This document shows, in pieces, positions 49,133 through 57,542 of a DNA stretch of 64,000 bases (position 1 is its first letter; the number at the start of each line of letters is the position of its first letter). The translations under genes and the position numbers were made by a program. The notes below the pieces were generated by a model. The model worked only from the letters and a program-made list of their open reading frames with translations, was not told where the DNA came from and searched no databases. The DNA is taken from positions 124,001 to 188,000 of the forward strand of contig CAVWCU010000002.1 in the NCBI GenBank assembly GCA_963753585.1, written 5' to 3'. The stretch is from VRUE01 sp963753585 (lineage in GTDB: Bacteria; Actinomycetota; Thermoleophilia; Solirubrobacterales; 70-9).

Positions 49133-49762
49133 CTACGGAGCCGAGCAGCCGAATTCGCCGAGTTCGAGTTCGTTCGGCAGGGGTGGGATCTCGAGCAGAC
49201 CGATCAGCTCCAGAGCAGGCTCCAAGCCCAGGCCTCCGATTACATCCTGGAGCAGGTTCACCTGTTCGGCCAGGGCTTCGCTCTGTTCGCAGAGCGAGTC
49301 GATCGTAGGCAGCGAGTCGACCACGGCCAGCAGGTCGGCGTTGGTGATCCCGGCCAGGGTCGCTTCGAGGCTGTCGACCCGGCTCGTGAGCGAATCGACC
49401 TGTTCCGTCAGTGTCGTGCTGACGCTGGCCTGCGTCCCCACTGCACCATCCGTTCCCGCGGTCCCCGGGGTGCCCTCAGAACCGGGCGCTCCGCTCACGG
49501 CGGCAACCGCCCAGGCCACTTTGCGCTCGCCCCGGCGACATCGCGCCTTGTGACTGCGCACCACTCGCAGATTGCCCTTCGGCTTGCCCTTGACCCTGTA
49601 GCAGGCGTGGATCTTGCCGTCTCCACCCACCAGCGGATGGGGCTTGGCCGAGGCCGATTCGCAGAAGCCGGCGAAGAGCAGGGGCAGTGAGACGAATAGA
49701 GCGATCCAGAAGGACCGCGATTGGAGGATGCCAGGTCCGTGGAATGCAGCGGTTTCGTTCAT
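49133..49762 (-). CDS. Secreted protein with short collagen-like and coiled-coil segments
   Basis: 209 residues, ATG 49762 with AGGAGG 8 bases upstream. An N-terminal signal sequence (about 16-39) is followed by GDGKIHACYRVKGKPKG (47-63), a motif of many Thermoleophilia exported proteins that often precedes Gly-X-Y repeats. Here GAPGSEGTPGTAGTDGAVG is only six triplets long. A heptad-like coiled coil (about 112-170, TLTEQVDSLTSRVDSLEATL) and a C-terminal Cys follow. Probably a trimeric surface protein. Confidence 0.75.
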   Translation of the reverse strand: MNETAAFHGPGILQSRSFWIALFVSLPLLFAGFCESASAKPHPLVGGDGKIHACYRVKGKPKGNLRVVRSHKARCRRGERKVAWAVAAVSGAPGSEGTPGTAGTDGAVGTQASVSTTLTEQVDSLTSRVDSLEATLAGITNADLLAVVDSLPTIDSLCEQSEALAEQVNLLQDVIGGLGLEPALELIGLLEIPPLPNELELGEFGCSAP

Positions 49763-49921
49763 GCGATGAACCTCCTCTCGTCGGGCTGACCAGGCAAGCT
49801 GGGCAAGCGTTTGATCTACTGGGAGCTACCTGAAATTGGGTAATGCATTTGTTGAACTGCTGAATACTCAGCAAATCCTTGAGAGCGGGTTCGGCTCCGC
49901 TCCCGGATAGCCTTCTCCCGC

Positions 49922-51091
49922 ATGGCGGACTTCGCTGACTACTACCGCGAGATCTACGCTCGTGGGCTCGGGGGCGAGACACCCTCAATCCCGGTCTCGA
50001 TCGCCGAGCTGGAGCGGCGTGCCGCGGAGGCGATGGACGAGCAGGCCGCCAACTACGTCTACGCCGGTGCCGGCGGCGAGGACACGATGGACGCCAACCG
50101 CGAGGCGTTCCGCCGGCGTCGCATCGTGCCGCGGATGCTGCGCGACGTCGCCGAGCGCGACCTCTCCACCACCGTCCTCGGGACGGCGATGCCGGCGCCG
50201 CTGATGCTGGCTCCGATCGGCGTGCAGAAGGTCGTTCACCCCGACGGCGAGCTGGCGACGGCGCGGGCCGCCGCGACCCTCGGCCTGCCGATGATCGCCA
50301 GCACCGCCTCGGCCTGCGCCCTGGAGGAGATCGCCGAGGCGGGGGGCGAGGGGCCGCGTTGGTTCCAGCTCTACTGGCCCAACGACAGGGCGCTTGCCGC
50401 CAGCTTCGTCAACCGTGCCGAGGCGGCCGGCTACGGCGCCATCGTGCTCACCGTCGACACCTTCGTCCCGGGCTGGAAGCCGCGCGACCTGCAGCAGGCC
50501 TGGCTCCCCTTCCTCAACGGGATGGGCGTCGCCAACTACTTCCAGGACCCCGTCTTCCGCGCCGCCCTCGAGAAGACGCCCGAGGAGGACGTCGGCGCCG
50601 CCACCGGCCACTTTCTCGGCATCCAGGCAAACCCGGCTCTCAACTGGGACGACCTCGCCTGGCTGCGCGAGCAGACCTCACTGCCGATCGTGGTCAAGGG
50701 CATCCAGCACGCCGAGGACGCCCGCGAGGCGGTCCGGCGCGGGCTGGACGGCATCGTCGTCTCCAACCACGGCGGGCGCCAAGTCGACGGCGCCATAGCC
50801 TCGCTCGACGCCCTGCCGGCGATCGCCGAGGCCACGGGCGACGATCTCGCGATCCTCTTCGACAGCGGCATCCGCGGCGGCGGCGACGCGATCAAGGCGC
50901 TCGCCCTCGGCGCCGACGCCGTCTGCCTGGGCCGCCCCTACGTCTGGGGCCTCGCCCTGGAGGGCCAGCAGGGCGTGGAAACGGTTCTCAAGATGGTCCT
51001 CGCCGAGCTCGACCTGACGATGGCGCTCTGCGGCTACACGAGCCCGGACCAGCTCGGGCCCGAGGCGATCGCGGAGGGCGGCGCGACTTGA
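49922..51091 (+). CDS. FMN-dependent alpha-hydroxy-acid oxidase/monooxygenase (lactate 2-monooxygenase-like)
   Basis: 389 residues, ATG 49922; TAGCCT 8 bases upstream suggests a leaderless start. The FMN barrel of the LldD/GOX/LMO family is clear: YVYAGAGGEDTMDANREAF, MLAPIGVQKVVHPDGELATA, FQLYWPND, VLTVDTFVPGWKPRDL, VVKGIQHAEDA (FMN Lys), VSNHGGRQVDGA (catalytic His and Arg) and DSGIRGGGDAIKALALGAD. Insertions around LPFLNGMGVANYFQDP resemble lactate 2-monooxygenase more than LldD. Confidence 0.9.
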   Translation: MADFADYYREIYARGLGGETPSIPVSIAELERRAAEAMDEQAANYVYAGAGGEDTMDANREAFRRRRIVPRMLRDVAERDLSTTVLGTAMPAPLMLAPIGVQKVVHPDGELATARAAATLGLPMIASTASACALEEIAEAGGEGPRWFQLYWPNDRALAASFVNRAEAAGYGAIVLTVDTFVPGWKPRDLQQAWLPFLNGMGVANYFQDPVFRAALEKTPEEDVGAATGHFLGIQANPALNWDDLAWLREQTSLPIVVKGIQHAEDAREAVRRGLDGIVVSNHGGRQVDGAIASLDALPAIAEATGDDLAILFDSGIRGGGDAIKALALGADAVCLGRPYVWGLALEGQQGVETVLKMVLAELDLTMALCGYTSPDQLGPEAIAEGGAT

Positions 51092-51114
51092 CCCGGCGGC
51101 CATTCCCGGCGGGA

Positions 51115-51954
51115 ATGGCGAGCTTGGGACTGACTGCGCTTCTCGCCCTGCTCCTGCTGCCGGCGGCGCCAAACCTCGGGCAGGAGACCGAGCAAGTCGC
51201 AAAAAGCCGGCCCTGGAAACCATCTGTCGCCGGGGCGCGCCGCTACGCCCGCGCAAGGCTTGGCGACGTCAGCTTCGCGATCGTCGGCCGCCGCTCGCGC
51301 TTTCGCTCGTTTCAAGGCGCCCGCACCGCTCCGGCGGCCAGCGTGATCAAGGCGATGCTGCTCGTCGCCTACCTGCGGCAGCGCTCGGTCCGCGACCGCC
51401 GCCTCCACGCCGACGAGAAGGCCCTGCTCGAACCGATGATCCGCGTCTCCGACAACGCTGCCGGGATACAGGTCGCCGCCCTGCTCGGCGACGGCAGGGT
51501 CGAGCGCCTCGCCCGCGCGGCACGGATGCGCGACTTCCAGTGGGTCTACGAACCGGGCTGGCTCGGAGGCCTCTCGCAGATCAGCGCCCGCGACCAGGCA
51601 CGCTTCCTATTGCGCTACGAGCGTTACGTGCCCGGCCGCCACAGACACTTCGCCCGTCACCTGCTCGGCTCGGTCGTCTCCTGGCAGCGCTGGGGCATCG
51701 CCGACGTCCGGCCTCGTGGTTGGCGGCTCTACTTCAAGGGCGGCTGGGGAATCAACGACGACGGGGTCGGCACCGTCAGCCACCAGGTCGCCTTCCTCGA
51801 GCGCGGTCGCTGCCGGCTCGGGCTCGCGATCCTCAGCGAGCACAACCCCTCGACGGCCTACGGGAACGAGACGCTGCGCGGCGTCGCCCGTCGCCTCCTG
51901 CACGGCATCGTCGCCGCGCGCTGCGGGCGACGTGGGCCGTCGAACAACGGCTAG
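51115..51954 (+). CDS. Secreted class A beta-lactamase-like serine hydrolase
   Basis: 279 residues from ATG 51115; TTG 51088, overlapping the previous stop, is an alternative. A signal peptide (1-22) precedes the penicillin-binding-like triad: S-x-x-K in PAASVIKAML, SDN in RVSDNAAGIQ and K-x-G in YFKGGWGIN. There is no ExxxN omega-loop motif that I can place, so it may be a D,D-peptidase or esterase rather than a true beta-lactamase. It ends 4 bases past the metG stop on the opposite strand. Confidence 0.85.
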   Translation: MASLGLTALLALLLLPAAPNLGQETEQVAKSRPWKPSVAGARRYARARLGDVSFAIVGRRSRFRSFQGARTAPAASVIKAMLLVAYLRQRSVRDRRLHADEKALLEPMIRVSDNAAGIQVAALLGDGRVERLARAARMRDFQWVYEPGWLGGLSQISARDQARFLLRYERYVPGRHRHFARHLLGSVVSWQRWGIADVRPRGWRLYFKGGWGINDDGVGTVSHQVAFLERGRCRLGLAILSEHNPSTAYGNETLRGVARRLLHGIVAARCGRRGPSNNG

Positions 51955-53456
51955 GCGGGCGTCTCGATCTTCGGGAAAAGCGGCGGCACGCGTTCGACCT
52001 GCTGACCGCCGGCGCGGGAGCCCAACTCGGCCAACTCGCGGGAGCCTTCGCCCAGGGTGGTGAGCAGGTGCTCGCTGGTCCTCGGTAGGTAGGGAACCAG
52101 CAGCAGGGTCGTCACCCGCAGGCCCTCGCAGAGGTTGTAGAGGACCTCGTCGAGGCGCTCGGGGTCTGCCTCGTCCTTGGCCAGCACCCACGGCTGGGTC
52201 TCCTCGACGTAGCGATTGAGGCGTCGCACCAGCGCCCAGGCCACCTCCAGCGCCTGGGTCAGCTCGGCCCGGTCGAGCAGCTCGCAGAAGCGCGACACGG
52301 CGCCTTCGAAGTCCTCAGCCAAGACGGCGTCAACGGCAGCCTCCGGCACGACGCCGGCCCGGTAGCGCTCGACCATCGCCAGGATGCGGCTGGCGAGGTT
52401 GCCGAAGTCGTTGGCCAACTCGGTCTCGTAGCGGGCCTCGAAGCCGGCGGTGGAGATCGAGCCGTCCTGGCCGAAGCTGACCTCGCGGAAGCAGTAGAAG
52501 CGCAGCGCGTCGGCGCCGAAGCGATCGATCGCCTCGAAGGGGTCGAGCACGTTGCCGAGCGACTTCGACATCTTCTTCTCGCCCATCAGCAGGTAGCCGT
52601 GGATCGTCATCCGCCGCGGCGGCTCGAGGTCGGCGGCCCAGAGCAGGGCCGGCCAGATCACCGCGTGGAACTTGAGGATGTCCTTGCCCAGTACGTGCAG
52701 GGCGGCCGGCCAGTAGCGCTCGGTCAGGTCCTCGCCCTCGCGGGCGAAGCCAAGCGCGGTGACGTAGTTGAGCAGCGCGTCGAACCAGACGTACATGCGC
52801 TGCTCGGGGTCCCAGGGCAGCGGCAGCCCCCACTTCAGCGTCGGCCGCGAGAGCGAGACGTCCTCGAGCCCCCCCTTGATGAAGGAGACCGCCTCGTTGC
52901 GGCGGAACTCGGGCACGACGAAGTCGGGCCGTTCCTCGTAGAGCGCTTCGAGGCGCTCCTGGAAGGCGGAGAGGCGGAAGAACCAGTTCTCCTCGCGGAC
53001 CCGCTCCAGCGGGATCTCGTGGATCGCGCAGGTCTGACCGGGCCCCAGCTCGCGCTCGGTCTTGAAGTCGGCGCAGCGCGGGCAGTACCAGCCCTCGTAG
53101 GTGCCCTTGGTCACCCAGCCGTTGTCGTAGACCCGCTGCATGATCTCGGCGACCTTCTCCTTGTGGCGCGGGTCGGAGGTGCGGATGAAGAAGTCGTTGG
53201 TCGCGTCGATGATCGGCATCAGCGCCTGGAACTTCTCCGCGTTGCGGTCGGCCAGCTCCTGCGGTGAGATTCCCTCGCGCTCAGCCGCCGTCTCGATCGG
53301 CTCGCCGTGCTCGTCGGTGCCGGTGAGGAAGAAGACATCCTCGCCGCGCTGGCGCATGTGGCGGGCGAGCACGTCGGCGGCCAGCGTCGAGTAGGCGTGG
53401 CCGAGGTGGGGCTCCGCGTTGACGTAGTAGATCGGGGTCGTGACGTAGTAGCTCAT
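51951..53456 (-). CDS. metG: Methionyl-tRNA synthetase
   Basis: 501 residues, ATG 53456. Class I synthetase: the HIGH-type motif HLGHAYS (17-23), KMSKSLGNV (about 296-304) and DALLNY. The CP domain zinc knuckle is WYCPRCADF...CAIHE. Compact length without a C-terminal tRNA-binding (Trbp111) domain is normal for actinobacteria. TAGCCT 10 bases upstream may be the -10 box. It follows rsmI by 24 bases on the same strand, a conserved actinobacterial order (rsmI-metG-tatD-rsmA), here with tatD-rsmA about 3 kb downstream. Confidence 0.97.
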   Translation of the reverse strand: MSYYVTTPIYYVNAEPHLGHAYSTLAADVLARHMRQRGEDVFFLTGTDEHGEPIETAAEREGISPQELADRNAEKFQALMPIIDATNDFFIRTSDPRHKEKVAEIMQRVYDNGWVTKGTYEGWYCPRCADFKTERELGPGQTCAIHEIPLERVREENWFFRLSAFQERLEALYEERPDFVVPEFRRNEAVSFIKGGLEDVSLSRPTLKWGLPLPWDPEQRMYVWFDALLNYVTALGFAREGEDLTERYWPAALHVLGKDILKFHAVIWPALLWAADLEPPRRMTIHGYLLMGEKKMSKSLGNVLDPFEAIDRFGADALRFYCFREVSFGQDGSISTAGFEARYETELANDFGNLASRILAMVERYRAGVVPEAAVDAVLAEDFEGAVSRFCELLDRAELTQALEVAWALVRRLNRYVEETQPWVLAKDEADPERLDEVLYNLCEGLRVTTLLLVPYLPRTSEHLLTTLGEGSRELAELGSRAGGQQVERVPPLFPKIETPA

Positions 53457-53480
53457 GCTGCGGGCCAGGCTAGTCGACGC

Positions 53481-54308
53481 TCACTGGCGGGGCTCGCGAC
53501 CGGTCAGCGCCCGGTAGAGGTCGTTGGCGCGGGTGCCGGTGAGGGCGGCGACGACGCTGGCGGCGGCGCGCGGCCTGGCCCCCGACTGGACGAGGTGGCG
53601 CAGCGCGTCGACGGCGAAGCCGACGTCGCGGTCGTGGTCCTCGGCGGCGGCTGGCCCGATCACCAACACGATCTCCCCTTTGACGTCGCCGCGGAAGCGG
53701 CGGGCCAGTTCCGCCAGCGAGCCGCGGGCGACCTCCTCGTGCATCTTGGTCATCTCCCGGCAGACGGCGGCGGGGCGGTCGGGCGCGATCGCCGCCAGCG
53801 CCGCCAGCGACTCCCCCACCCGCCGCGGTGACTCGAAGGCGACCACGGTCTCAGCCGAGCGCAGCACCCGCTCCATCTCGCCGGAGCGCTTGGGCAGGAA
53901 GCCCTCAAAGCGCCAGCGGTCGGTCGGCAGGCCAGAGGCGACGAGGGCGACCGGGACCACCGAGGGGCCGGGCAGAACGGTCACGTCGAGGGCGCGTTCG
54001 ATGCAACGCCGGATCAACCGGAAACCGGGATCGGAGATCGCCGGCATGCCGGCGTCGGAGACGAGGACGACGGTGTCGCCGCGCTCGATCCGCTGCGCCA
54101 GCTCGGTCGCGCGGGCGGCTTCGTTGCCCTCATGGTTCGAGACCAGCGGCGGCGCCGGGCGGATGCCGAGCTTGTCGAGCAGGCCGCCGGTGCGGCGGGT
54201 GTCCTCGCAGGCGATCCAGTCGGCGCTAACGAGGGCGTCGCGGACGCGGGGAGTGACGTCGTCGAGGTTGCCGATCGGGGTCGGGCAGACGATCAGGTGG
54301 CCGGGCAT
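53481..54308 (-). CDS. rsmI: 16S rRNA (cytidine1402-2'-O)-methyltransferase
   Basis: 275 residues, ATG 54308, sharing a base with the ROK kinase stop. The tetrapyrrole-methylase fold is evident: LIVCPTPIGNLDDVTPRV (start), CEDTRRTGGLLDKLGI, VLVSDAGMPAISDPGF (SAM/substrate loop) and LPGPSVVPVALVASGLP. It modifies C1402 in the 16S decoding centre with RsmH. Confidence 0.96.
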   Translation of the reverse strand: MPGHLIVCPTPIGNLDDVTPRVRDALVSADWIACEDTRRTGGLLDKLGIRPAPPLVSNHEGNEAARATELAQRIERGDTVVLVSDAGMPAISDPGFRLIRRCIERALDVTVLPGPSVVPVALVASGLPTDRWRFEGFLPKRSGEMERVLRSAETVVAFESPRRVGESLAALAAIAPDRPAAVCREMTKMHEEVARGSLAELARRFRGDVKGEIVLVIGPAAAEDHDRDVGFAVDALRHLVQSGARPRAAASVVAALTGTRANDLYRALTGREPRQ

Positions 54309-55279
54309 CAGCTCCCGCCCCCTTCGGACTCCGCGAGCTCGATCCGCGCCATCGCCGCGGCGCCGATCATGCCGGCGTCGCCGCCCAGCTCGGCGGCGAG
54401 GACGGGCGTGCGGTTCATCGGCGGCAGCGCCCGCGCTTCCAGCTCGCGCCGGGCCGGGTCGAGCAGTAGGTCGCCGGCCGCGATCACGCCGCCGCCGATC
54501 ACAATCGCCTCGGGCTCGAAGACGTTGGCGAAGCTGGTCAGGGCCACGCCCAGCCGCCGGCCGACCAGGTCGAAGACGGCGCGGGCCGTCGGATCCCCGC
54601 TCAGGGCCGCCTCAGTCACCACCTTGCCGTCGATGGGCTCACCGTCGGCGAGCATCCTGCCGAGGACCGAGTCGGGCTCTCGTTCGGCGGCCGCCACTCC
54701 CTCACGGCCGATCGCCGTGCCCGAGGCAAGCGTCTCCACGCAGCCCCGTCCCGGGCAGTTGCCCTGACAAGGAGGGCCGTCCATGGCGATGACCGTGTGG
54801 CCGAGCTCGGCGCCGGCGCCGGTCGAGCCGCGGTAGATCTCACCGCCGATGATCAGCCCGCCGCCGATCCCGGTGCCGATCGTCAGCATCACCGCGTTCT
54901 CCGCGCCCTTCGCCGCGCCGTAGAGGTGCTCGGCGAGGGCGGCGACGTTGGCGTCGTTGTCGACGAAGACCGGCAGGCCGGTCCGCTCGGCGACGAGATC
55001 GCGGATCGGCACGTCGTCGAGCGGCAGGTTGACGGCGGAGATCGCGATGCCCTTGCCGTGGTCGATCGTGGCCGGGATGCCGAGGCCGACCGCGGTGACG
55101 CCAGGACGGGCCGCGCGCGCCTCGTTCACCTCACGCACGAGCAGCTCGACCAGCTCCTCCTCGGTCTGCCCGGTCGACGCCTCGCGACTCTCCCAGTGGA
55201 CGTTGGACGCGGAGTCGAGAACGCCCAGCAGCATCTTCGTGCCCCCAAGGTCAACTCCGATGATTTCCCCTGCACTCAC
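54308..55279 (-). CDS. glk: ROK-family glucokinase
   Basis: 323 residues from GTG 55279; upstream residues in the frame are antisense to the LCP gene. ROK features: IIGVDLGGTKMLLG (ATP phosphate loop), LGIPATIDHG, VDNDANVAALAEHLYGA (catalytic Asp), TIGTGIGGGLIIGG, AELGHTVIAMDGPPCQGNCPGRGCVETLASG (ROK zinc site, CxGNCPGRGC) and IGGGVIAAGDLLL. The zinc motif marks the sugar-kinase branch rather than NagC repressors. Divergent from the LCP gene. Confidence 0.9.
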   Translation of the reverse strand: MSAGEIIGVDLGGTKMLLGVLDSASNVHWESREASTGQTEEELVELLVREVNEARAARPGVTAVGLGIPATIDHGKGIAISAVNLPLDDVPIRDLVAERTGLPVFVDNDANVAALAEHLYGAAKGAENAVMLTIGTGIGGGLIIGGEIYRGSTGAGAELGHTVIAMDGPPCQGNCPGRGCVETLASGTAIGREGVAAAEREPDSVLGRMLADGEPIDGKVVTEAALSGDPTARAVFDLVGRRLGVALTSFANVFEPEAIVIGGGVIAAGDLLLDPARRELEARALPPMNRTPVLAAELGGDAGMIGAAAMARIELAESEGGGS

Positions 55280-55343
55280 GCGAGGTTCCGGTTCGGGGAG
55301 AGGCGGTCGACCGGATACATAGGCATGATTCCCGCAGTCTTTC

Positions 55344-56585
55344 ATGCCCACTGACGGCGAGCAGCAGCCCTCCGGGCCGCCCGAGTACAAGGTCTACCGG
55401 TCCCGGAAAGGCCTTCTGTCGAGGCTGCGGTCCCCAGATCTCTCGGGCCTCAGAGAGCGGACGCCGCATGCGCCGAAGCCGTGGCGACGCGACAAGCGCG
55501 ACCGTCCCGAGCAGCCCGACCGTCCCGGGCCCGCGCGCCGCTGGACGCGCAAGCGGGTGCTCAAGTGGGCCGGGCTGGCGGCGCTGGGGTGGATCGGGCT
55601 CAGCTTCCTCGCCTTCGCCGTCTCCGCCCAGCTGCAGTCCTTCAAGCTCTCCGGCGAAGCGAAGGACGTCCTGCACGGCAACCCGATGCTGCTGCCGAGC
55701 GCGCAGACGATCCTCGTGATCGGCACCGACGCCCGCCCGCCCGACACCCAGGAGCCGGGGGCGGCGCCCGCGGAGGAGTGCTTCGAACAGCAGGCGCACG
55801 GCGACGCTCCGCACGATCCCTGCTCGGTCGGCGAATTCCGCGCCGACACGCTGATGCTGATCCGCGCCGGCGGCGGTGCCTTCCGCAAGCTCTCGATCCC
55901 GCGCGACTCCTACGCCGAGATCCCCGGCCAGAGCCCGCAGAAAATCAACGCGGCCTACGCGTACGGCGGCGGCGCCGCGCAGATCGAAGCGGTCGAGAGC
56001 TTCCTCGACCTCGAGGTCGACCACGTCGCAATCGTCGACTTCACCGGCTTCGAAGACCTGATCGACGCGGTCGGCGGGGTCGAGGTCGACCTCAAGCACA
56101 AGCTCTGCGCCGACATCTCCGGCGGCGCCGGCGGCGGCCAGGGGGGAGTGAGCCTGCGACTGCCCAAGGGCGAGAGCACGCTGAACGGGGAAAAGGCGCT
56201 GGCATACGCGCGGGTGCGCAAGGTGAGCGAATGCCCGGGGCCGGGCCGCAGCTACTACACGTTCGGCTACAGCGACTTCGACCGCGAGCAGGCCCAGCAG
56301 GAGGTGATCAACGGGATCAAGGGACGGCTCACCGACCCCCTGCGCATCCCCTACAACTTCGTCAAGGGCCCGATCATCGGCTGGGACGCGCCCAAGGCCT
56401 TCGTCAGCGACATGGGCTTCCTGACGATGCCGCAGCTGGTCCTCGCCGCCGCGATCGGCGGCAGCGCCCCCACCGACGTGCTCTGCGCCGGCGCCAACTC
56501 GGGCTGCGGCGAAGGCCCCGAAGGAAGTGTCGAAGTGCCGGACGCGACCCGGCAGCGGGCCGTTGACCGGTTGCTGGGTGGGTAG
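55344..56585 (+). CDS. LytR-CpsA-Psr (LCP) family cell-wall ligase
   Basis: 413 residues, ATG 55344. A long basic cytoplasmic tail (1-70) and one membrane span (VLKWAGLAALGWIGLSFLAF, about 72-91) precede the LCP domain (about 120-330): ILVIGTDARP, RADTLMLIRA, KLSIPRDSYAEIP, KINAAYAYGG, FTGFEDLIDAVGGVEV and ALAYARVRK. LCP enzymes attach glycopolymers to peptidoglycan from undecaprenyl carriers. An insertion with cysteines (about 137-160) and a C-terminal Cys pair may form disulfides. It is followed by the branched palindrome at 56587. Confidence 0.93.
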   Translation: MPTDGEQQPSGPPEYKVYRSRKGLLSRLRSPDLSGLRERTPHAPKPWRRDKRDRPEQPDRPGPARRWTRKRVLKWAGLAALGWIGLSFLAFAVSAQLQSFKLSGEAKDVLHGNPMLLPSAQTILVIGTDARPPDTQEPGAAPAEECFEQQAHGDAPHDPCSVGEFRADTLMLIRAGGGAFRKLSIPRDSYAEIPGQSPQKINAAYAYGGGAAQIEAVESFLDLEVDHVAIVDFTGFEDLIDAVGGVEVDLKHKLCADISGGAGGGQGGVSLRLPKGESTLNGEKALAYARVRKVSECPGPGRSYYTFGYSDFDREQAQQEVINGIKGRLTDPLRIPYNFVKGPIIGWDAPKAFVSDMGFLTMPQLVLAAAIGGSAPTDVLCAGANSGCGEGPEGSVEVPDATRQRAVDRLLGG

Positions 56586-56586
56586 G

Positions 56587-56728
56587 GGGAGCTTGGTCGT
56601 CCTCCAGTCGAATTGAGCACCGCGCGTAAGCGCGGTGCAACCTGGAGCGCGGCCTAAGCGGCCGCGCAATCGCCGGATTGCATTTCCGCCCGCTTCGCGA
56701 CATTCGACTGGAGGACGACCAAGCTCCC
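56587..56728. repeat. 142-bp branched palindrome after the LCP gene
   Basis: The 27-bp outer arms (56587-56613 / 56702-56728) are perfect reverse complements. The centre holds three smaller stems: GCACCGCGC/GCGCGGTGC (loop GTAA), GCGCGGCC/GGCCGCGC and GCAATC/GATTGC. As RNA or cruciform DNA it would form a closed multi-arm structure. It begins 1 base after the LCP stop. Confidence 0.85.
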
Positions 56729-56857
56729 TATCGACACGTCACCGGGTGACGCTCGGGCTGCCGGGCCGGGATCAGGGTTCTCAAGCTTGGGAAAAAGCTT
56801 CAAGCCGAGACGGCGCTTCGAATCGTGGAGCTTTGGAGCTTGTGATGTCTCGAGAGG
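56729..56857. other. Spacer between two palindromes
   Basis: No gene. The stretch contains repeated AAGCTT and GGAGCTT words (about 56783-56850) and is less GC-rich than its surroundings. Confidence 0.4.
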
Positions 56858-56933
56858 GGATGGCGGGTGCCCCTCCCCAAAACACTCAAGCGCGGCTCCT
56901 GCCGCGCGTTTTGGGGAGGGGCACCCGCCATCC
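56858..56933. repeat. 76-bp palindrome before the carboxymuconolactone-decarboxylase-like gene
   Basis: The 26-bp arms (56858-56883 / 56908-56933) are perfect, and an inner GCGCGGC-TCCT-GCCGCGC stem fills the centre. The arms share GCGGGTGCCCCT with the palindrome at 41964-42088. As a minus-strand hairpin it lies 18 bases past the stop at 56952, so it may act as a terminator. Confidence 0.8.
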
Positions 56934-56951
56934 ACCCCCGACCCCAACGAC

Positions 56952-57542
56952 TTACCTCTTCTCCCCCCACGCATCCTCCAGCGGCACGCCGAACGTGTTG
57001 AGGGCGCCGGCGAGCATCGCGTAGTTGCCGACCAGCATCACCGCCTCGAGGATCTGGGAGGGCTGGAGGCGCTGCGCCAGGGCCTCGTAGGTGGCCTCGC
57101 TCAGGGCATGGTTCTCGAGCAACTCGGGAACGATCCGCAGGAGCAGCCGCGTCTGCTCGCCGAGCAGCTCGCTCTGCGGGTCGGCAGCGATCGCCTCGAT
57201 CTGCTCCCTCGAGAGGCCCACTCGGCGGCCGATCGCCTCGTGCTGCGTCCACTCGTACCGGGAGCCGCAGAGCCACGCCGTGCGCAGGATCAGCGCCTCG
57301 GTCTCGCGCCGGTCGAGCTTGCCGCGTGGCATCAACCGCATGTTGAAGGCGAGGAAGGGGCGGAACAGCCGGCGGTCGATCGAGACCACGCGCATGAACT
57401 GGTAGCTGCGGCCTTTGGTGAGGCGCTTCGCGAGCGCGATCAGGCCGCGGTGCAGGGGTGAGCGCTTGATCCTCGGGTCCTCGGTGCGGTCGGGCAGCTC
57501 GTGCCAGCGCGGAGGGGCCGCCGGGGCGTCCCGGTCGCTCAT
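56952..57542 (-). CDS. Carboxymuconolactone decarboxylase (AhpD-like) family protein
   Basis: 196 residues, ATG 57542, overlapping the MBL gene stop. The CMD core is LDRRETEALILRTAWLCGSRYEWTQHEAIGRRVGLSREQI-like (about 76-115). In AhpD-type peroxidases the motif is E-x-x-x-C-x-x-C-x-x-x-H; here the second Cys is absent (C-G-S-R-Y-E-W-T-Q-H), so a thiol peroxidase role is doubtful and the decarboxylase-like branch is more likely. Confidence 0.85.
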   Translation of the reverse strand: MSDRDAPAAPPRWHELPDRTEDPRIKRSPLHRGLIALAKRLTKGRSYQFMRVVSIDRRLFRPFLAFNMRLMPRGKLDRRETEALILRTAWLCGSRYEWTQHEAIGRRVGLSREQIEAIAADPQSELLGEQTRLLLRIVPELLENHALSEATYEALAQRLQPSQILEAVMLVGNYAMLAGALNTFGVPLEDAWGEKR

